From Gemmatimonadota bacterium (GTDB taxonomy: Bacteria > Gemmatimonadota > Gemmatimonadetes > Longimicrobiales > Gaopeijiaceae), in NCBI GenBank assembly GCA_012960225.1, contig DUBS01000033.1:24460-88459 (forward strand): a DNA stretch of 64,000 nucleotides, given 5' to 3'. Under the pieces are notes generated by a model. It ran no database searches and had not been told where the DNA came from. It worked only from the letters and a program-made list of their open reading frames with translations. Position numbers and translations under genes: made by a program. Below are positions 53,759-62,555 of this stretch, piece after piece. Position 1 is the stretch's first letter, and each line of letters begins with the position of its first letter.

Positions 53759-54457
53759 CTAGTGTTGTGTCAAATTGACCTTGGACCTGTTGTCCATTCT
53801 TCTGTATAGGCCGATAACGCGTCCCAGCAAGTCTAGTGTTATTGGCTCTATGGGTCTCTCATTCTTCCCTGGCTGGAGTGACTCAAGCCTAGCCCCTGCT
53901 CTCGCTTCGGTAAAACGGTAGTACGAAATTCCCTCACCAAGATCAGCAGCGATTATCGCTCCAGTCTCTAATTGCTCCATACTAGTCGGTGAGATGAGGA
54001 TGTGATCCCCTTCTTCAACACCGAGTAAAGCAAGGTCATTAACCGCAGCGAAAACTATGAAAGATCCCTCGAGTCCACCCATCCTGCGGTCGACCGAAAG
54101 GTGAACTTCTGCATCCTCGATCCGGAATTCAGAAACAGTTTCCGGGACTCGATCAAAACAGGGGACAGAGACAGTCTGAGTATTGAGATCAATTCCAAGT
54201 ATTTTCACCCCTCTTGAACGGGACGGGTCTCGTTCAAGAAAGCCCTTGTCAGCAAGGACCTGAAGGTGCTCCGACACAGTCTTTGTACTCTTAATCCCGA
54301 AATGTCTCCCGATTTCGCGGATCGAAGGTTGATACGTATTAGACCGTAGGTACTGGACCATGAAGTCCAGGATTTCTCTCTCGAGTTCAGGGAGTGTCTC
54401 TACCCGTGCTTCTGGGGCATCGATTTGCGGCTGAGAAATTGTGTCTGAGCGGGCCAA
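53759..54457 (-). CDS. LexA-like repressor lacking autocleavage residues
   Basis: 232 residues from TTG 54457, the only start that keeps the whole winged helix. Residues 22-90 match the LexA DNA-binding domain (REILDFMVQYLRSNTYQPSIREIGRHFGIKSTKTVSEHLQVL...KGFLERDPSRSRGVKILG). The C-terminal half keeps the S24 layout (GVEEGDHILI, GAIIAADLGEGISYYRF, GRVIGLYRR). By alignment with E. coli LexA, the Ala-Gly bond is Glu106-Thr107, the nucleophile Ser is Asp141 and the Lys is Tyr180. It should bind DNA but not cleave itself. It is followed by tadA. Regulon unknown. Confidence 0.85.
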   Translation of the reverse strand: MARSDTISQPQIDAPEARVETLPELEREILDFMVQYLRSNTYQPSIREIGRHFGIKSTKTVSEHLQVLADKGFLERDPSRSRGVKILGIDLNTQTVSVPCFDRVPETVSEFRIEDAEVHLSVDRRMGGLEGSFIVFAAVNDLALLGVEEGDHILISPTSMEQLETGAIIAADLGEGISYYRFTEARAGARLESLQPGKNERPIEPITLDLLGRVIGLYRRMDNRSKVNLTQH

Positions 54458-54508
54458 TATGGAATCTCTGAAGAGCAGTGAATTAGCCCGAATCCTGGCT
54501 TGAGCGCT

Positions 54509-54538
54509 ATCCTAATGTGCGCCTCGGAAGAGTGTCAA
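54509..54538 (-). promoter_or_regulatory. Promoter of the LexA-like gene
   Basis: Minus strand TTGACA (plus 54533-54538), 18-base spacer, TAGGAT (54509-54514), about 52 bases upstream of the start. The -35 is perfect and the -10 agrees at four positions. No clear LexA-type palindrome overlaps it. The rest of the 209-base gap holds an imperfect repeat near 54574-54612 that may end glnS. Confidence 0.65.
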
Positions 54539-54666
54539 GAAAGACCCTAGCAAAAGGTTTGCGCAGGCCTGATCACGATCCATACTCTCTCAACAACATT
54601 CTCGCTAAGAATACGAGAGGATACACCCCGTCGAGTTTCGGATAAGGGTGCAATACACCGGAGGGG

Positions 54667-57018
54667 TCACCCGTCGAGTTTCCTTAAGAGCAGATCCCGA
54701 GCCACTTTCGGATCGGCTGCCCCGTTCGTGCTCTTCATTACTTCCCCAACAAACATACTGATTAGTCCTGATTTCCCTGCTTGGTATTCAATGATCTTCT
54801 CCGGCCATGCTGCAAGAATCTCTTCAATGACACTCTCAAGCGCACTGAGGTCAGAGACTTTCTCTAGTCCCATTTCCACTATGAGTTGGTCCGGATCACC
54901 ACCCTCGTCAATCATACGTGCGAGGACGTCCTTACCAGCCCTGCGCGAGAGTCGATCCGCAGCAACAAGAGCAACAAGCTGACCTAAGCCTTCGCCATCA
55001 AACGTGAGATCTTTCAACCTGCGTGCTCCCAGCAGGCCTCGTACGTCTGTCGTTAGCCAGCCCGCCACCTCAGCAGGCTCATCATATACGGTAAGGGCTT
55101 TTTCAAAAAAATCTGAGACCTCGAGAGACGTCGTCAGTAGATCCGCCTGCTCGAAAGTCAGTCCCAGGTCATCACCGTAGCGTTCGAAGCGAGCCATGAG
55201 TCGAGGATCAGCTGCACGGGCCGCCTCACGTGATTCATTTACCGTAGGATTTTCAGGCCTCCTTGGCTTATTCACGACCTTCCCAGGGCCACTCTTGCCT
55301 CTCGGAACTTTCACATCTGATTTGGCAGCACTACGGCTCCAGCTGTCTTTCAAGGATACGATACGATTAAAAACCAACTCTTCCCCTACCCCATCGACTG
55401 GATCTTTCCAGAAATAGCCGGTTCGTTCAAACTGGTAGCGTGTATCAGGTGAGTCATCACTGATAGATGGCTCGACTTTAGCCCCCTTTAGGATCCTCAA
55501 AGAGTCAGGGTTTATGCGTGAGACAATCTCCTCGTCCTCATCTGCATCACTCTCTGGCATCTCTAAGAAGAGATGGTCATACAGCCGAATCTCCGCAGTC
55601 AGAGCATGGGCTGCAGATACCCACTGGATCGTGCCCTTAACTTTTCGCCCGGTAGCTCCCTTCCCACCACGGCTTTCGGAATCATGAGTACAGTGTAATT
55701 CCACTAACTGGCCAGCTTTATCACGAACCACTTTCTCACACCGTATCACGTACGCATGCCGGAGCCTGACCTCCCCACCAGGTACAAGTCGCCTAAAACC
55801 AGGTGGCGGATCTTCTTCAAAATCCGTCCGTTCGATAAAAAACTCATTTGAGAACGGCACCGTCCGAGTTCCCTCCCGTGGCACATCATGCGGGAAATAA
55901 GGAGCCTCAAATTCTTCAGTCTGACCATCTGGGTAATCAGTCAGTACAATCTTGATCGGGTCTAGTACCGCCATCACCCGCGGGGCAACCTGATTGAGCA
56001 CCTCTCGGATCGCATACTCAAGCTTGCCAATGTCTATCACTGATTGTGCCTTAGCGACCCCGATCATTTCACAAAACATCCTAAGCGCTTCCGGGGGCAC
56101 ACCTCTACGACGAATCCCCCTGACAGTGGATAGCCTTGGATCATCCCAGCCACTTACAACGTTTGCTTCAACAAGCGGAATAATTCTCCGTTTCGATAAC
56201 ACAGCATGTTCGAGATCTAGGCGAGCAAACTCATACTGATGAGTCCGAGGTTCCTCAAATCCGACACTGTCTAGAACCCAATCGTACAACTCTCGATTGT
56301 TTTCAAATTCGAGTGTACATATCGAATGAGTCACGTCCTCAAAGGCATCCTCAAGACAGTGGGCGTAGTCATACATGGGGTAGATGCACCATTCATCCCC
56401 TTGCCGGTAATGGCTTGCATGCCGGATCCGGTACAGCACCGGATCTCGCATCAGCATATTCGCAGACTCTAGATCAATCTTAGCACGTAGCACGTGTGTT
56501 CCACCCTCGAACTCACCTTCTCGCATACGGCGAAAGAGGCCTAAATTTTCATCCACTGTGCGATCACGATACCGACCCGGTGTGCCCACTTTCGTTACTG
56601 TGCCACGCCCTTCACGTATTTCTTCTTCGCTCTCTGAGTCAACGTAGGCCAAGCCCTTCTCAATCAGGATTACCGCACAATCATACATCCGTTCGAAGTA
56701 GTCTGACGCAAAATAGAGGTGCTCACCCCAGTCGAAGCCAAGCCAGCGGATGTCCTCCTGAAATCCAACGACAAACGCTTCATTCTCGCCCTTAGGGTTC
56801 GTATCGTCGTAGCGAAGATGACATACACCTCCAAATTCCTTCGCGACCCCAAAGTTGAGGCACACTGACTTCGCATGACCAATGTGCATGAACCCGTTTG
56901 GTTCCGGGGGAAAGCGCGTGACAACTCGACCACCGTAGCGTCCGCTCTCGGTGTCCTCTGCCACAATTTGGCGGATAAAATCCGCACCAGGCTTAGGGTT
57001 GGCCACTCCTCTACTCAT
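54667..57018 (-). CDS. glnS: Glutaminyl-tRNA synthetase with C-terminal YqeY/GatB-tail domain
   Basis: 783 residues from ATG 57018; a GTG at 57054 is the alternative. The class I synthetase core is complete: RFPPEPNGFMHIGHAKSV (HIGH), RYDDTNP, the CIYPMYDYAHCLEDAFEDVTHSICTLEF motif and VLSKRR (KMSKS equivalent). The anticodon beta-barrels run to about residue 570. After a Lys/Pro/Arg-rich linker, the last 190 residues form a GatB/YqeY-type helical domain (LTFEQADLLTTSLEVSDFFEKAL, VAADRLSRRAGKDVLARMIDEGGDPDQLI). The fusion occurs in several phyla and is thought to improve tRNA binding. It implies direct Gln-tRNA formation. Confidence 0.95.
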   Translation of the reverse strand: MSRGVANPKPGADFIRQIVAEDTESGRYGGRVVTRFPPEPNGFMHIGHAKSVCLNFGVAKEFGGVCHLRYDDTNPKGENEAFVVGFQEDIRWLGFDWGEHLYFASDYFERMYDCAVILIEKGLAYVDSESEEEIREGRGTVTKVGTPGRYRDRTVDENLGLFRRMREGEFEGGTHVLRAKIDLESANMLMRDPVLYRIRHASHYRQGDEWCIYPMYDYAHCLEDAFEDVTHSICTLEFENNRELYDWVLDSVGFEEPRTHQYEFARLDLEHAVLSKRRIIPLVEANVVSGWDDPRLSTVRGIRRRGVPPEALRMFCEMIGVAKAQSVIDIGKLEYAIREVLNQVAPRVMAVLDPIKIVLTDYPDGQTEEFEAPYFPHDVPREGTRTVPFSNEFFIERTDFEEDPPPGFRRLVPGGEVRLRHAYVIRCEKVVRDKAGQLVELHCTHDSESRGGKGATGRKVKGTIQWVSAAHALTAEIRLYDHLFLEMPESDADEDEEIVSRINPDSLRILKGAKVEPSISDDSPDTRYQFERTGYFWKDPVDGVGEELVFNRIVSLKDSWSRSAAKSDVKVPRGKSGPGKVVNKPRRPENPTVNESREAARAADPRLMARFERYGDDLGLTFEQADLLTTSLEVSDFFEKALTVYDEPAEVAGWLTTDVRGLLGARRLKDLTFDGEGLGQLVALVAADRLSRRAGKDVLARMIDEGGDPDQLIVEMGLEKVSDLSALESVIEEILAAWPEKIIEYQAGKSGLISMFVGEVMKSTNGAADPKVARDLLLRKLDG

Positions 57019-57075
57019 TTCTCTGGTAACATAGCACAAGCTCGTCAGAGTCACTCGCGCACTCTACGTGTGCAC

Positions 57076-57103
57076 AAAAAAACGGGGGCCCGCCGGCCCC
57101 CGT
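57076..57103 (-). terminator. Rho-independent terminator after the Tyr/Gly-rich gene
   Basis: Minus strand: CGGGGGCC and GGCCCCCG arms around a short loop, followed by TTTTTTT (A run 57076-57082 on plus). It lies about 27 bases after the stop at 57130 and separates this gene from glnS. Confidence 0.92.
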
Positions 57104-57129
57104 CTATGTCTATAAGACCACTTTTTCTA

Positions 57130-58359
57130 TCAGGAAGTCCCGCCGCCGCCGCCTCTGCCCCCTCTGGGTTTAGCGGTGCGGCCAGTCGATGATCCCCCAC
57201 TAGCCGATCCTGTGCCGGTATCTCCTGAAGAACCTCCTACCGATTGTGTCGGCCCTGTACGTGAGCCCTGATCACCAGCCCGATATCCCCGGCCATTATA
57301 CACACGGCCGCCAGATTCAGGATTGGATTCTCTCCGGTTCACGGTCACCATGGTCGGCATATAGTAACGACCCGAAGAGTAACCCGAGTAGTATCCTTGG
57401 TAGCCGTAACCATAGAGAGACCCATAGGAATATCGGCTGTATGGGCTATAGCCGTAGTACGAATACGGACCATACCCGTAGTTATAGAAAGGGCTCCTAG
57501 AGTAGATGCCATAACCATAAATAGGACGCACCGATCGCCCATCGAAAGACCTCCGGTCGCCGCCCATCGAAGCACCGGCTTCACCAGCGATTGCAAACGT
57601 TTTCGGATAGGATACCGCAACCACGACGTCAATGATGCTCTCGGCAATCCCTGCATCAGCGAGTTTCACGAGGGCATCTGCATCAATCGCAAAACGCTCG
57701 CCACGCTCAGCTACCCAAGCCTCCACAGCTTTAGTGTCCACTCGCTCAGCTGCTTCCACAACATCTTCAAGCCAGATATTCCGAGCTGCATACATCCGAG
57801 CTGCCTGGAGGGCCATCCCCATATCCTGTGTGAAATAGCTGCTGTCTTCGACACCCTCTTGCAGCATGCGTTCAGGACCTACCAGACGGTAACTCTGCAC
57901 CCAGGCCACCTGTTCTCCACCTACGTCCATCGAGCGCACGTCAATCCACTTGGTCGGCGCCACTAAAGACATGATCCCGGTGGCAGTGCGAGCGATCTCC
58001 TCCCCACATATGAACTCGGATCTCGTGAACACCCTGCGCCCATCTCGAGAGAACCCGGCGGAATCCCAACCCTCGCAACCCTCTATGCTTCTCGGGCGGT
58101 TAGTTCCATCCGCTACCAATAAGTCACTCGTAACGACTTCACCGCCTGATACTGTGTAAAGTTCTACACCATCATCTGTCGGTTCGACGCATAGAACCCC
58201 GTCGGTGGCACCTTGGCCGGTTGGTTCCCAACACCCTACAAAGGCCAACCAACGTCCATCCATTTCCTGTGCCGAAGCCGGAGTGCTCGTAGCCAAAACC
58301 ATTAAGGAAGCGACTGCGAGGAGTGGGAATGTCCGGAAAGAGAAGTGGGATAATGTCAT
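57130..58359 (-). CDS. Exported Tyr/Gly-rich low-complexity protein
   Basis: 409 residues from ATG 58359 with AAGGA 8 bases upstream. A signal peptide ends near PASAQ (residue 31). Residues 33-165 form a compact domain with four Cys (43, 57, 95, 118), perhaps two disulfides. A helical part follows (about 175-250), ending in a KLADAGIAESIIDVVVAVSYP motif. Residues 281-333 contain 21 tyrosines in 53 positions, mainly YG and YS pairs. The tail is Gly/Ser-rich, ending GGRGGGGGTS. Such segments favour self-association or surface adhesion. Function unknown. It lies 19 bases after a barrel gene, probably one operon. Confidence 0.8.
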   Translation of the reverse strand: MTLSHFSFRTFPLLAVASLMVLATSTPASAQEMDGRWLAFVGCWEPTGQGATDGVLCVEPTDDGVELYTVSGGEVVTSDLLVADGTNRPRSIEGCEGWDSAGFSRDGRRVFTRSEFICGEEIARTATGIMSLVAPTKWIDVRSMDVGGEQVAWVQSYRLVGPERMLQEGVEDSSYFTQDMGMALQAARMYAARNIWLEDVVEAAERVDTKAVEAWVAERGERFAIDADALVKLADAGIAESIIDVVVAVSYPKTFAIAGEAGASMGGDRRSFDGRSVRPIYGYGIYSRSPFYNYGYGPYSYYGYSPYSRYSYGSLYGYGYQGYYSGYSSGRYYMPTMVTVNRRESNPESGGRVYNGRGYRAGDQGSRTGPTQSVGGSSGDTGTGSASGGSSTGRTAKPRGGRGGGGGTS

Positions 58360-58378
58360 TACTCTAATCCTTTCCCGA

Positions 58379-59143
58379 TCAGAATCGGGCCCCAATGCTC
58401 ACGGTGAACTGTATGCCAGCGAGATCCATCTCATCGAAATCTACAAAATCACGACCAAGTTCGCCTCTTCCCCAGCGATAGCGTCCTTCTGTCGTGAGAA
58501 ACAGACTCTTATTTAGTGAAATATCCATCCCCGCGAAAGCATGAGCCTGTATCGCCGTGCCCTTGCCCATGAAACGATCGTAGAAGATGTCGAGGGTTTC
58601 AAAGTCCACGAAATCACCCACTTGCTCAAAATTATACCAGATGACGCCACCGCCAGCACCTATAAATGGCACTAACCGCTTCGGAATCCAAGCAAACCGT
58701 CCAATCTGTCGTCCTCGATCACTCAAGTAATATCTGGCGCTGACCGTGACCGGAGTCGTGGAAAAAATCGTTTCCTGTTCAATGGGCAGATCATCCCCGT
58801 CTACCCAGTCGCGGAATTCAGAAGGGAGAGAACTCTCTGCATGACCGACTCCAAATACTAAATCGAGACGATCTGTAAGTTGGATAGCAGCTTCGCCGCC
58901 GAGATAGCTTCTGTGAAAATCACTCTTCTCGAGCGTCAGTTGTTCTTGGGCAAAGTCGAAGATCTCACTCTTCGCATTTGGGATCGAGTACCCCAAACTG
59001 AACGCGAACGAGAATTTTGGTGTTTGAAATAGGAACCCCTCGCCGCCCCGCCCGGATTGTGCAAAAGAAATATCGGGCACAGTAAGCGCTACGCTGAGTG
59101 CGATAAGGCCACAACAAAGCTTATGTAACTCACGCCTTTTCAT
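58379..59143 (-). CDS. Small outer-membrane beta-barrel protein
   Basis: 254 residues with a signal peptide (LCCGLIALSVALTVPDISFAQ). Alternating aromatic/polar strands (FSFAFSLGYSIP, RSYLGGEAAIQLTDRLDLVFGVGHAESS, VTVSARYYLSD, VPFIGAGGGVIWYNFEQVGDF, LFLTTEGRYRWGRGE) end in IQFTVSIGARF with the terminal Phe. The size fits an eight-stranded OmpW/OprF-type porin-like barrel. It precedes the Tyr/Gly-rich gene by 19 bases. Substrate or structural role unknown. Confidence 0.8.
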   Translation of the reverse strand: MKRRELHKLCCGLIALSVALTVPDISFAQSGRGGEGFLFQTPKFSFAFSLGYSIPNAKSEIFDFAQEQLTLEKSDFHRSYLGGEAAIQLTDRLDLVFGVGHAESSLPSEFRDWVDGDDLPIEQETIFSTTPVTVSARYYLSDRGRQIGRFAWIPKRLVPFIGAGGGVIWYNFEQVGDFVDFETLDIFYDRFMGKGTAIQAHAFAGMDISLNKSLFLTTEGRYRWGRGELGRDFVDFDEMDLAGIQFTVSIGARF

Positions 59144-59297
59144 TATCTCAGCCCTCCAATCTCATATCACCTGCAAGGACAACTACATCTTAGAGCAAAG
59201 GCTATGCCACAAACCTCAGCTCTGAAGAACGCCTAGTTTATGCCGATTTCTATATCAGTTAATCCAGTAACACTACATTCGCTGGACATGAGCGTCA

Positions 59298-59340
59298 CCC
59301 CTAGGGGACAGGTCCTACTGTTCCACTAGACACCTGTCCC
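59298..59340 (-). other. Inverted repeats spanning the ispG stop codon
   Basis: GGGACAGGT (59305-59313) and ACCTGTCCC (59332-59340) form a perfect 9-base inverted repeat with an 18-base loop that contains the ispG stop. An overlapping palindrome CCCCTAGGGG lies at 59298-59307. No T run follows, so termination is uncertain; 3'-end protection is another option. Confidence 0.4.
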
Positions 59341-60546
59341 GTAGGTCTCCTTGACGTAATCAAACAGGATTTCCTTGAACTCTTCCACGAGCCCTTCACC
59401 CTTAAGGGTTATGGAGTGCTCACCATCTATATATACCGGTGCCTTCGGCTCTTCAAACGTGCCCGGTAGTGATATCCCGATGTTCGCATGCTTAGACTCA
59501 CCTGGACCATTCACCACACAACCCATTACTGCGACGTCCATTTCTTCTACGCCTGGATAGGAGATACGCCACTGGGGTATCATTTTCTGGATATACCCTG
59601 TGATCTCCTCAGCCATTTCCTGAAAAAACGTACTCGTGGTACGCCCACAGCCTGGGCAGGATATCACTTGAGGTTCGAAATGCCGAATTCCGAGGGACTG
59701 GAGAACTTGCTGTGCCACTCGTACTTCCTCAGCGCGGTCTCCGCCTGGTTTCGGGGTTAGCGAAACACGAATTGTATCCCCAATCCCGTCTAGGAGGAGT
59801 GGGGATAGCCCAGCGGTAGTAGCGACAATTCCCTTAACTCCCAACCCGGCCTCAGTTAGCCCCAAGTGGAGTGGATAGTCACATCGAGCTGCCAGCATAC
59901 GGTATACGGAGACTAAATCCCTTACCGACGAAACCTTCGTCGAGATAACAATCTGGTCATGCCTTAAGCCATTTTGCTCAGCTAAGTCTGCTGAACGAAG
60001 CCCGCTTTGTACCATCGCCTCAAGAACAACCTCACGACCATTTTTTGGCGTCTGTCTCCCAGCGTTCTCATCCATCAATTCTGTGAGGAGTCTTTGGTCG
60101 AGTGAGCCCCAGTTCACACCGATACGAACAGGTTTGTCATGTTCAACTGCAACCTCGATGATCTGAGTGAAATTCTTATCGCGATGCTTGGTGCCAACGT
60201 TACCCGGATTGATCCGCAACTTAGAGAGAGCATTCGCAGTTTCTGGGAATTTCTTGAGCAAGAGATGCCCGTTGTAATGGAAGTCGCCAACAATTGGTAT
60301 TGGGTACCCAGACTCACGAAGCTGACTCACAATCTCTGGAACCGCACGCGCCGCGCTATCATTATTGACCGTAACTCGGACGAGTTCACTGCCTGCGTCA
60401 ACTAACTGGCGTATCTGTGTGATCGTCCCGTTAACGTCCGCGGTATCGGTATTGGTCATGGATTGCACTACCACTGGTGCCGTACCGCCAATCACAACGC
60501 CATCGATATTGACGGCCGCGGTCTTCCTGCGCTCAACCGGTATCAC
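59326..60546 (-). CDS. ispG: 4-hydroxy-3-methylbut-2-enyl-diphosphate synthase (flavodoxin)
   Basis: 406 residues from GTG 60546, with GAGG 5 bases upstream. It carries out the sixth step of the MEP isoprenoid pathway with a [4Fe-4S] cluster. TIM-barrel signatures [14 protein letters not shown] and [12 protein letters not shown] start the protein. Cluster ligands lie in [10 protein letters not shown] and [22 protein letters not shown], with the conserved Glu just after. It appears to be monocistronic. It would supply prenyl units to MiaA, the undecaprenyl carrier and the prenyl-synthase-like protein. Confidence 0.97.
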   Translation of the reverse strand: MIPVERRKTAAVNIDGVVIGGTAPVVVQSMTNTDTADVNGTITQIRQLVDAGSELVRVTVNNDSAARAVPEIVSQLRESGYPIPIVGDFHYNGHLLLKKFPETANALSKLRINPGNVGTKHRDKNFTQIIEVAVEHDKPVRIGVNWGSLDQRLLTELMDENAGRQTPKNGREVVLEAMVQSGLRSADLAEQNGLRHDQIVISTKVSSVRDLVSVYRMLAARCDYPLHLGLTEAGLGVKGIVATTAGLSPLLLDGIGDTIRVSLTPKPGGDRAEEVRVAQQVLQSLGIRHFEPQVISCPGCGRTTSTFFQEMAEEITGYIQKMIPQWRISYPGVEEMDVAVMGCVVNGPGESKHANIGISLPGTFEEPKAPVYIDGEHSITLKGEGLVEEFKEILFDYVKETYGTGV

Positions 60547-60727
60547 GAGAGCCTCAAGAAGTCATCCATTCGTAGGTATTGTCCACCTGAAAAGTGGCTC
60601 ACATGGAATCTATCCGGGACAAACCATTCGACCAAGTTCAATTAAAAGATCTCGAAATCTGCTGACGGTCACAATTATAGAAAAACCCATCGTTCAATCT
60701 AGACAAACTTGTGAGGTGCCAAGGCCT

Positions 60728-60756
60728 TTGACCGGATACCTCCCAGGCCTCATTAT
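60728..60756 (+). promoter_or_regulatory. Probable promoter of the small lipoprotein gene
   Basis: TTGACC (60728-60733), 17-base spacer, CATTAT (60751-60756), about 38 bases before the start codon at 60795. Spacing is ideal, and each hexamer departs from consensus by one or two bases. Confidence 0.45.
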
Positions 60757-60794
60757 CAAATTCAATCTTTGCCCTAGGCCCCAAGGAGGGTGCG

Positions 60795-61241
60795 TTGAAG
60801 CAAATGAAACTAGCGTGCGTTTGGGGGTTCTTGATCCTTTCTCCTTTTGTTATTGCCTGCGAAGGCGAGGCTGTGCTAGCTCCTGGTGAACTCGACACAA
60901 GGGAACGCTCGGAGGAGAATCAAGATCTAGGAAACGAAGTCATCGCCTCGTCCATCACATGGTCTTTAACCTCTGTAGAGGAAGGAAGTCATACCCGAGG
61001 TAAGTATGATATTTCATTCAGGAATCACTCTACCGAACAAGGGGCGTCATTCGAATTTTTCCTGTTCTTCTATGATGCCGAGACAGGAGGAAACGAGGTG
61101 GCACATACAGAGACCGCTCAATTTTTTAGCTTGGCTCGAATAGAACAGCGGTTTCTGTATGGGAATTTCACACTCAACAGTGTGAAGACGGTCGAAGCTG
61201 CAAATCGAATCAAACGTATGGAGATCAGGCGGGTTCCATAG
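60795..61241 (+). CDS. Small lipoprotein of unknown function
   Basis: 148 residues. TTG 60795 is preferred because AGGAGGG ends about four bases before it; an ATG at 60804 in the same frame is the alternative. A lipoprotein signal ends at PFVIAC. The mature part has an acidic start, then a beta-rich domain (ITWSLTSVEEGSHTRGKYDISFRNHSTEQGASFEFFLFFYD). I do not recognise a family. Confidence 0.7.
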   Translation: MKQMKLACVWGFLILSPFVIACEGEAVLAPGELDTRERSEENQDLGNEVIASSITWSLTSVEEGSHTRGKYDISFRNHSTEQGASFEFFLFFYDAETGGNEVAHTETAQFFSLARIEQRFLYGNFTLNSVKTVEAANRIKRMEIRRVP

Positions 61242-61406
61242 GTTAACAAACTGGTTCTATCTAACCCTATGGATTCATCCTGGCCTTCTGGGTCAGAGTT
61301 CTTGGGTCAGCCAACGCAATCGTAGTAAGGATCTCAGTATTGCTGGCATAGCACGAACAGTGGCAAGATCGGTGTAGTTCCCTTTAGCTCAGCGGATCAT
61401 GATCCT

Positions 61407-62396
61407 ATGAAAATGAAGACTCGATTCTTGACGGGTATCTTGATGCTCACAGCCTGCCAACCACGAACGGCTGACCCTGATTTCGGTCTGTCTACCCTCC
61501 CAGGCTCAGATTTCGATGGAGCAGCATTTGAGTTCGAGCTTGTAGTGGAGGGGATCTATCAAGCTCGAGGGACTGGAAACGTGGCTGTAGGCTCAAACGC
61601 CGCGGTCATTATTAACGAGGAAGATGTGTTACTCGTTGACTCGCATATCTCGCCTGTCGCTGCCGCTGCACTCATCGAAGAGCTCGGGTCGATCACTGAT
61701 AAGCCCGTCAGATACGTGGTCAACACGCACTTCCACTTTGACCACGCTCATGGAAACCAAATCTATCCTGGTGACATTGAGATCATAGGTCACGAGTTCA
61801 CACGAGAGATGCTGACGAATGAAGGCTCAATAGGTCGGACGTATACCTACTTCCGAGAAATCATGGCCGGTCAACCAGGATTCTTGAACGGCCAAGAGGG
61901 ATTGAGCCCAACACCTCCGAATACAACACTCTCTGAACGGATGACATTATTTCGGGGAGATAGGGAAATCCGACTGCTCTTCTTCGGACGAGGTCATACC
62001 GGTGGCGACATCGTCGTGCATCTTCCAGAAGAACGCGTTCTGATTACGGGTGATCTTTTATTGCCTGGAATCCCCTATATGGGAGACGGCTTTCCATCGG
62101 ATTGGGTGGAGACACTTGAGGAACTGAAGACGCTGGACTTCGGTATCGTCGTGCCAGGACATGGATCTCCGTTTTCGGACCTAGCTAAGATTGGCCATCT
62201 TCAAGCCTATCTCACAGACCTCTGGAATCGTACCAGTGATGCGTATTCCGGGGGACTAACAGCCGAACAAGCAGCAGAGCAGATTGACCTAACCGATCAC
62301 TCATCGGATTATCCATCTCTGCGTGGCCCAGGTGCGCCATTGCCAGCGATCCGACGAATGTACGAGTTACTCGCAAATCCAGAATCGAATCAGTAG
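61407..62396 (+). CDS. Exported MBL-fold metallo-hydrolase, probable lipoprotein
   Basis: 329 residues. An N-terminal lipoprotein signal ends LMLTAC. Metallo-beta-lactamase fold motifs are complete: VVNTHFHFDHAHGN, GRGHTGGDIVVHLP, LITGDLL and VPGHGSPF, giving a two-zinc site. Similar periplasmic proteins include subclass B3-like and quinoprotein-relay-associated hydrolases, but lactamase activity cannot be inferred. No strong ribosome site is visible before the ATG. It is likely a single-gene unit. Confidence 0.9.
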   Translation: MKMKTRFLTGILMLTACQPRTADPDFGLSTLPGSDFDGAAFEFELVVEGIYQARGTGNVAVGSNAAVIINEEDVLLVDSHISPVAAAALIEELGSITDKPVRYVVNTHFHFDHAHGNQIYPGDIEIIGHEFTREMLTNEGSIGRTYTYFREIMAGQPGFLNGQEGLSPTPPNTTLSERMTLFRGDREIRLLFFGRGHTGGDIVVHLPEERVLITGDLLLPGIPYMGDGFPSDWVETLEELKTLDFGIVVPGHGSPFSDLAKIGHLQAYLTDLWNRTSDAYSGGLTAEQAAEQIDLTDHSSDYPSLRGPGAPLPAIRRMYELLANPESNQ

Positions 62397-62555
62397 CATG
62401 ACCATGGGACGCTTTGTACTACGTGATGGTTAAGGATCTGACTCTTAAGGGGCATGACTCCTAATGATTGCCAGAAGCTCCCATGGATCCGTATCCTCTG
62501 ATATGACCTAACCCTATAGTAGATACTGTCCGTCACGTGAGCCGAAGAGGGAGAC

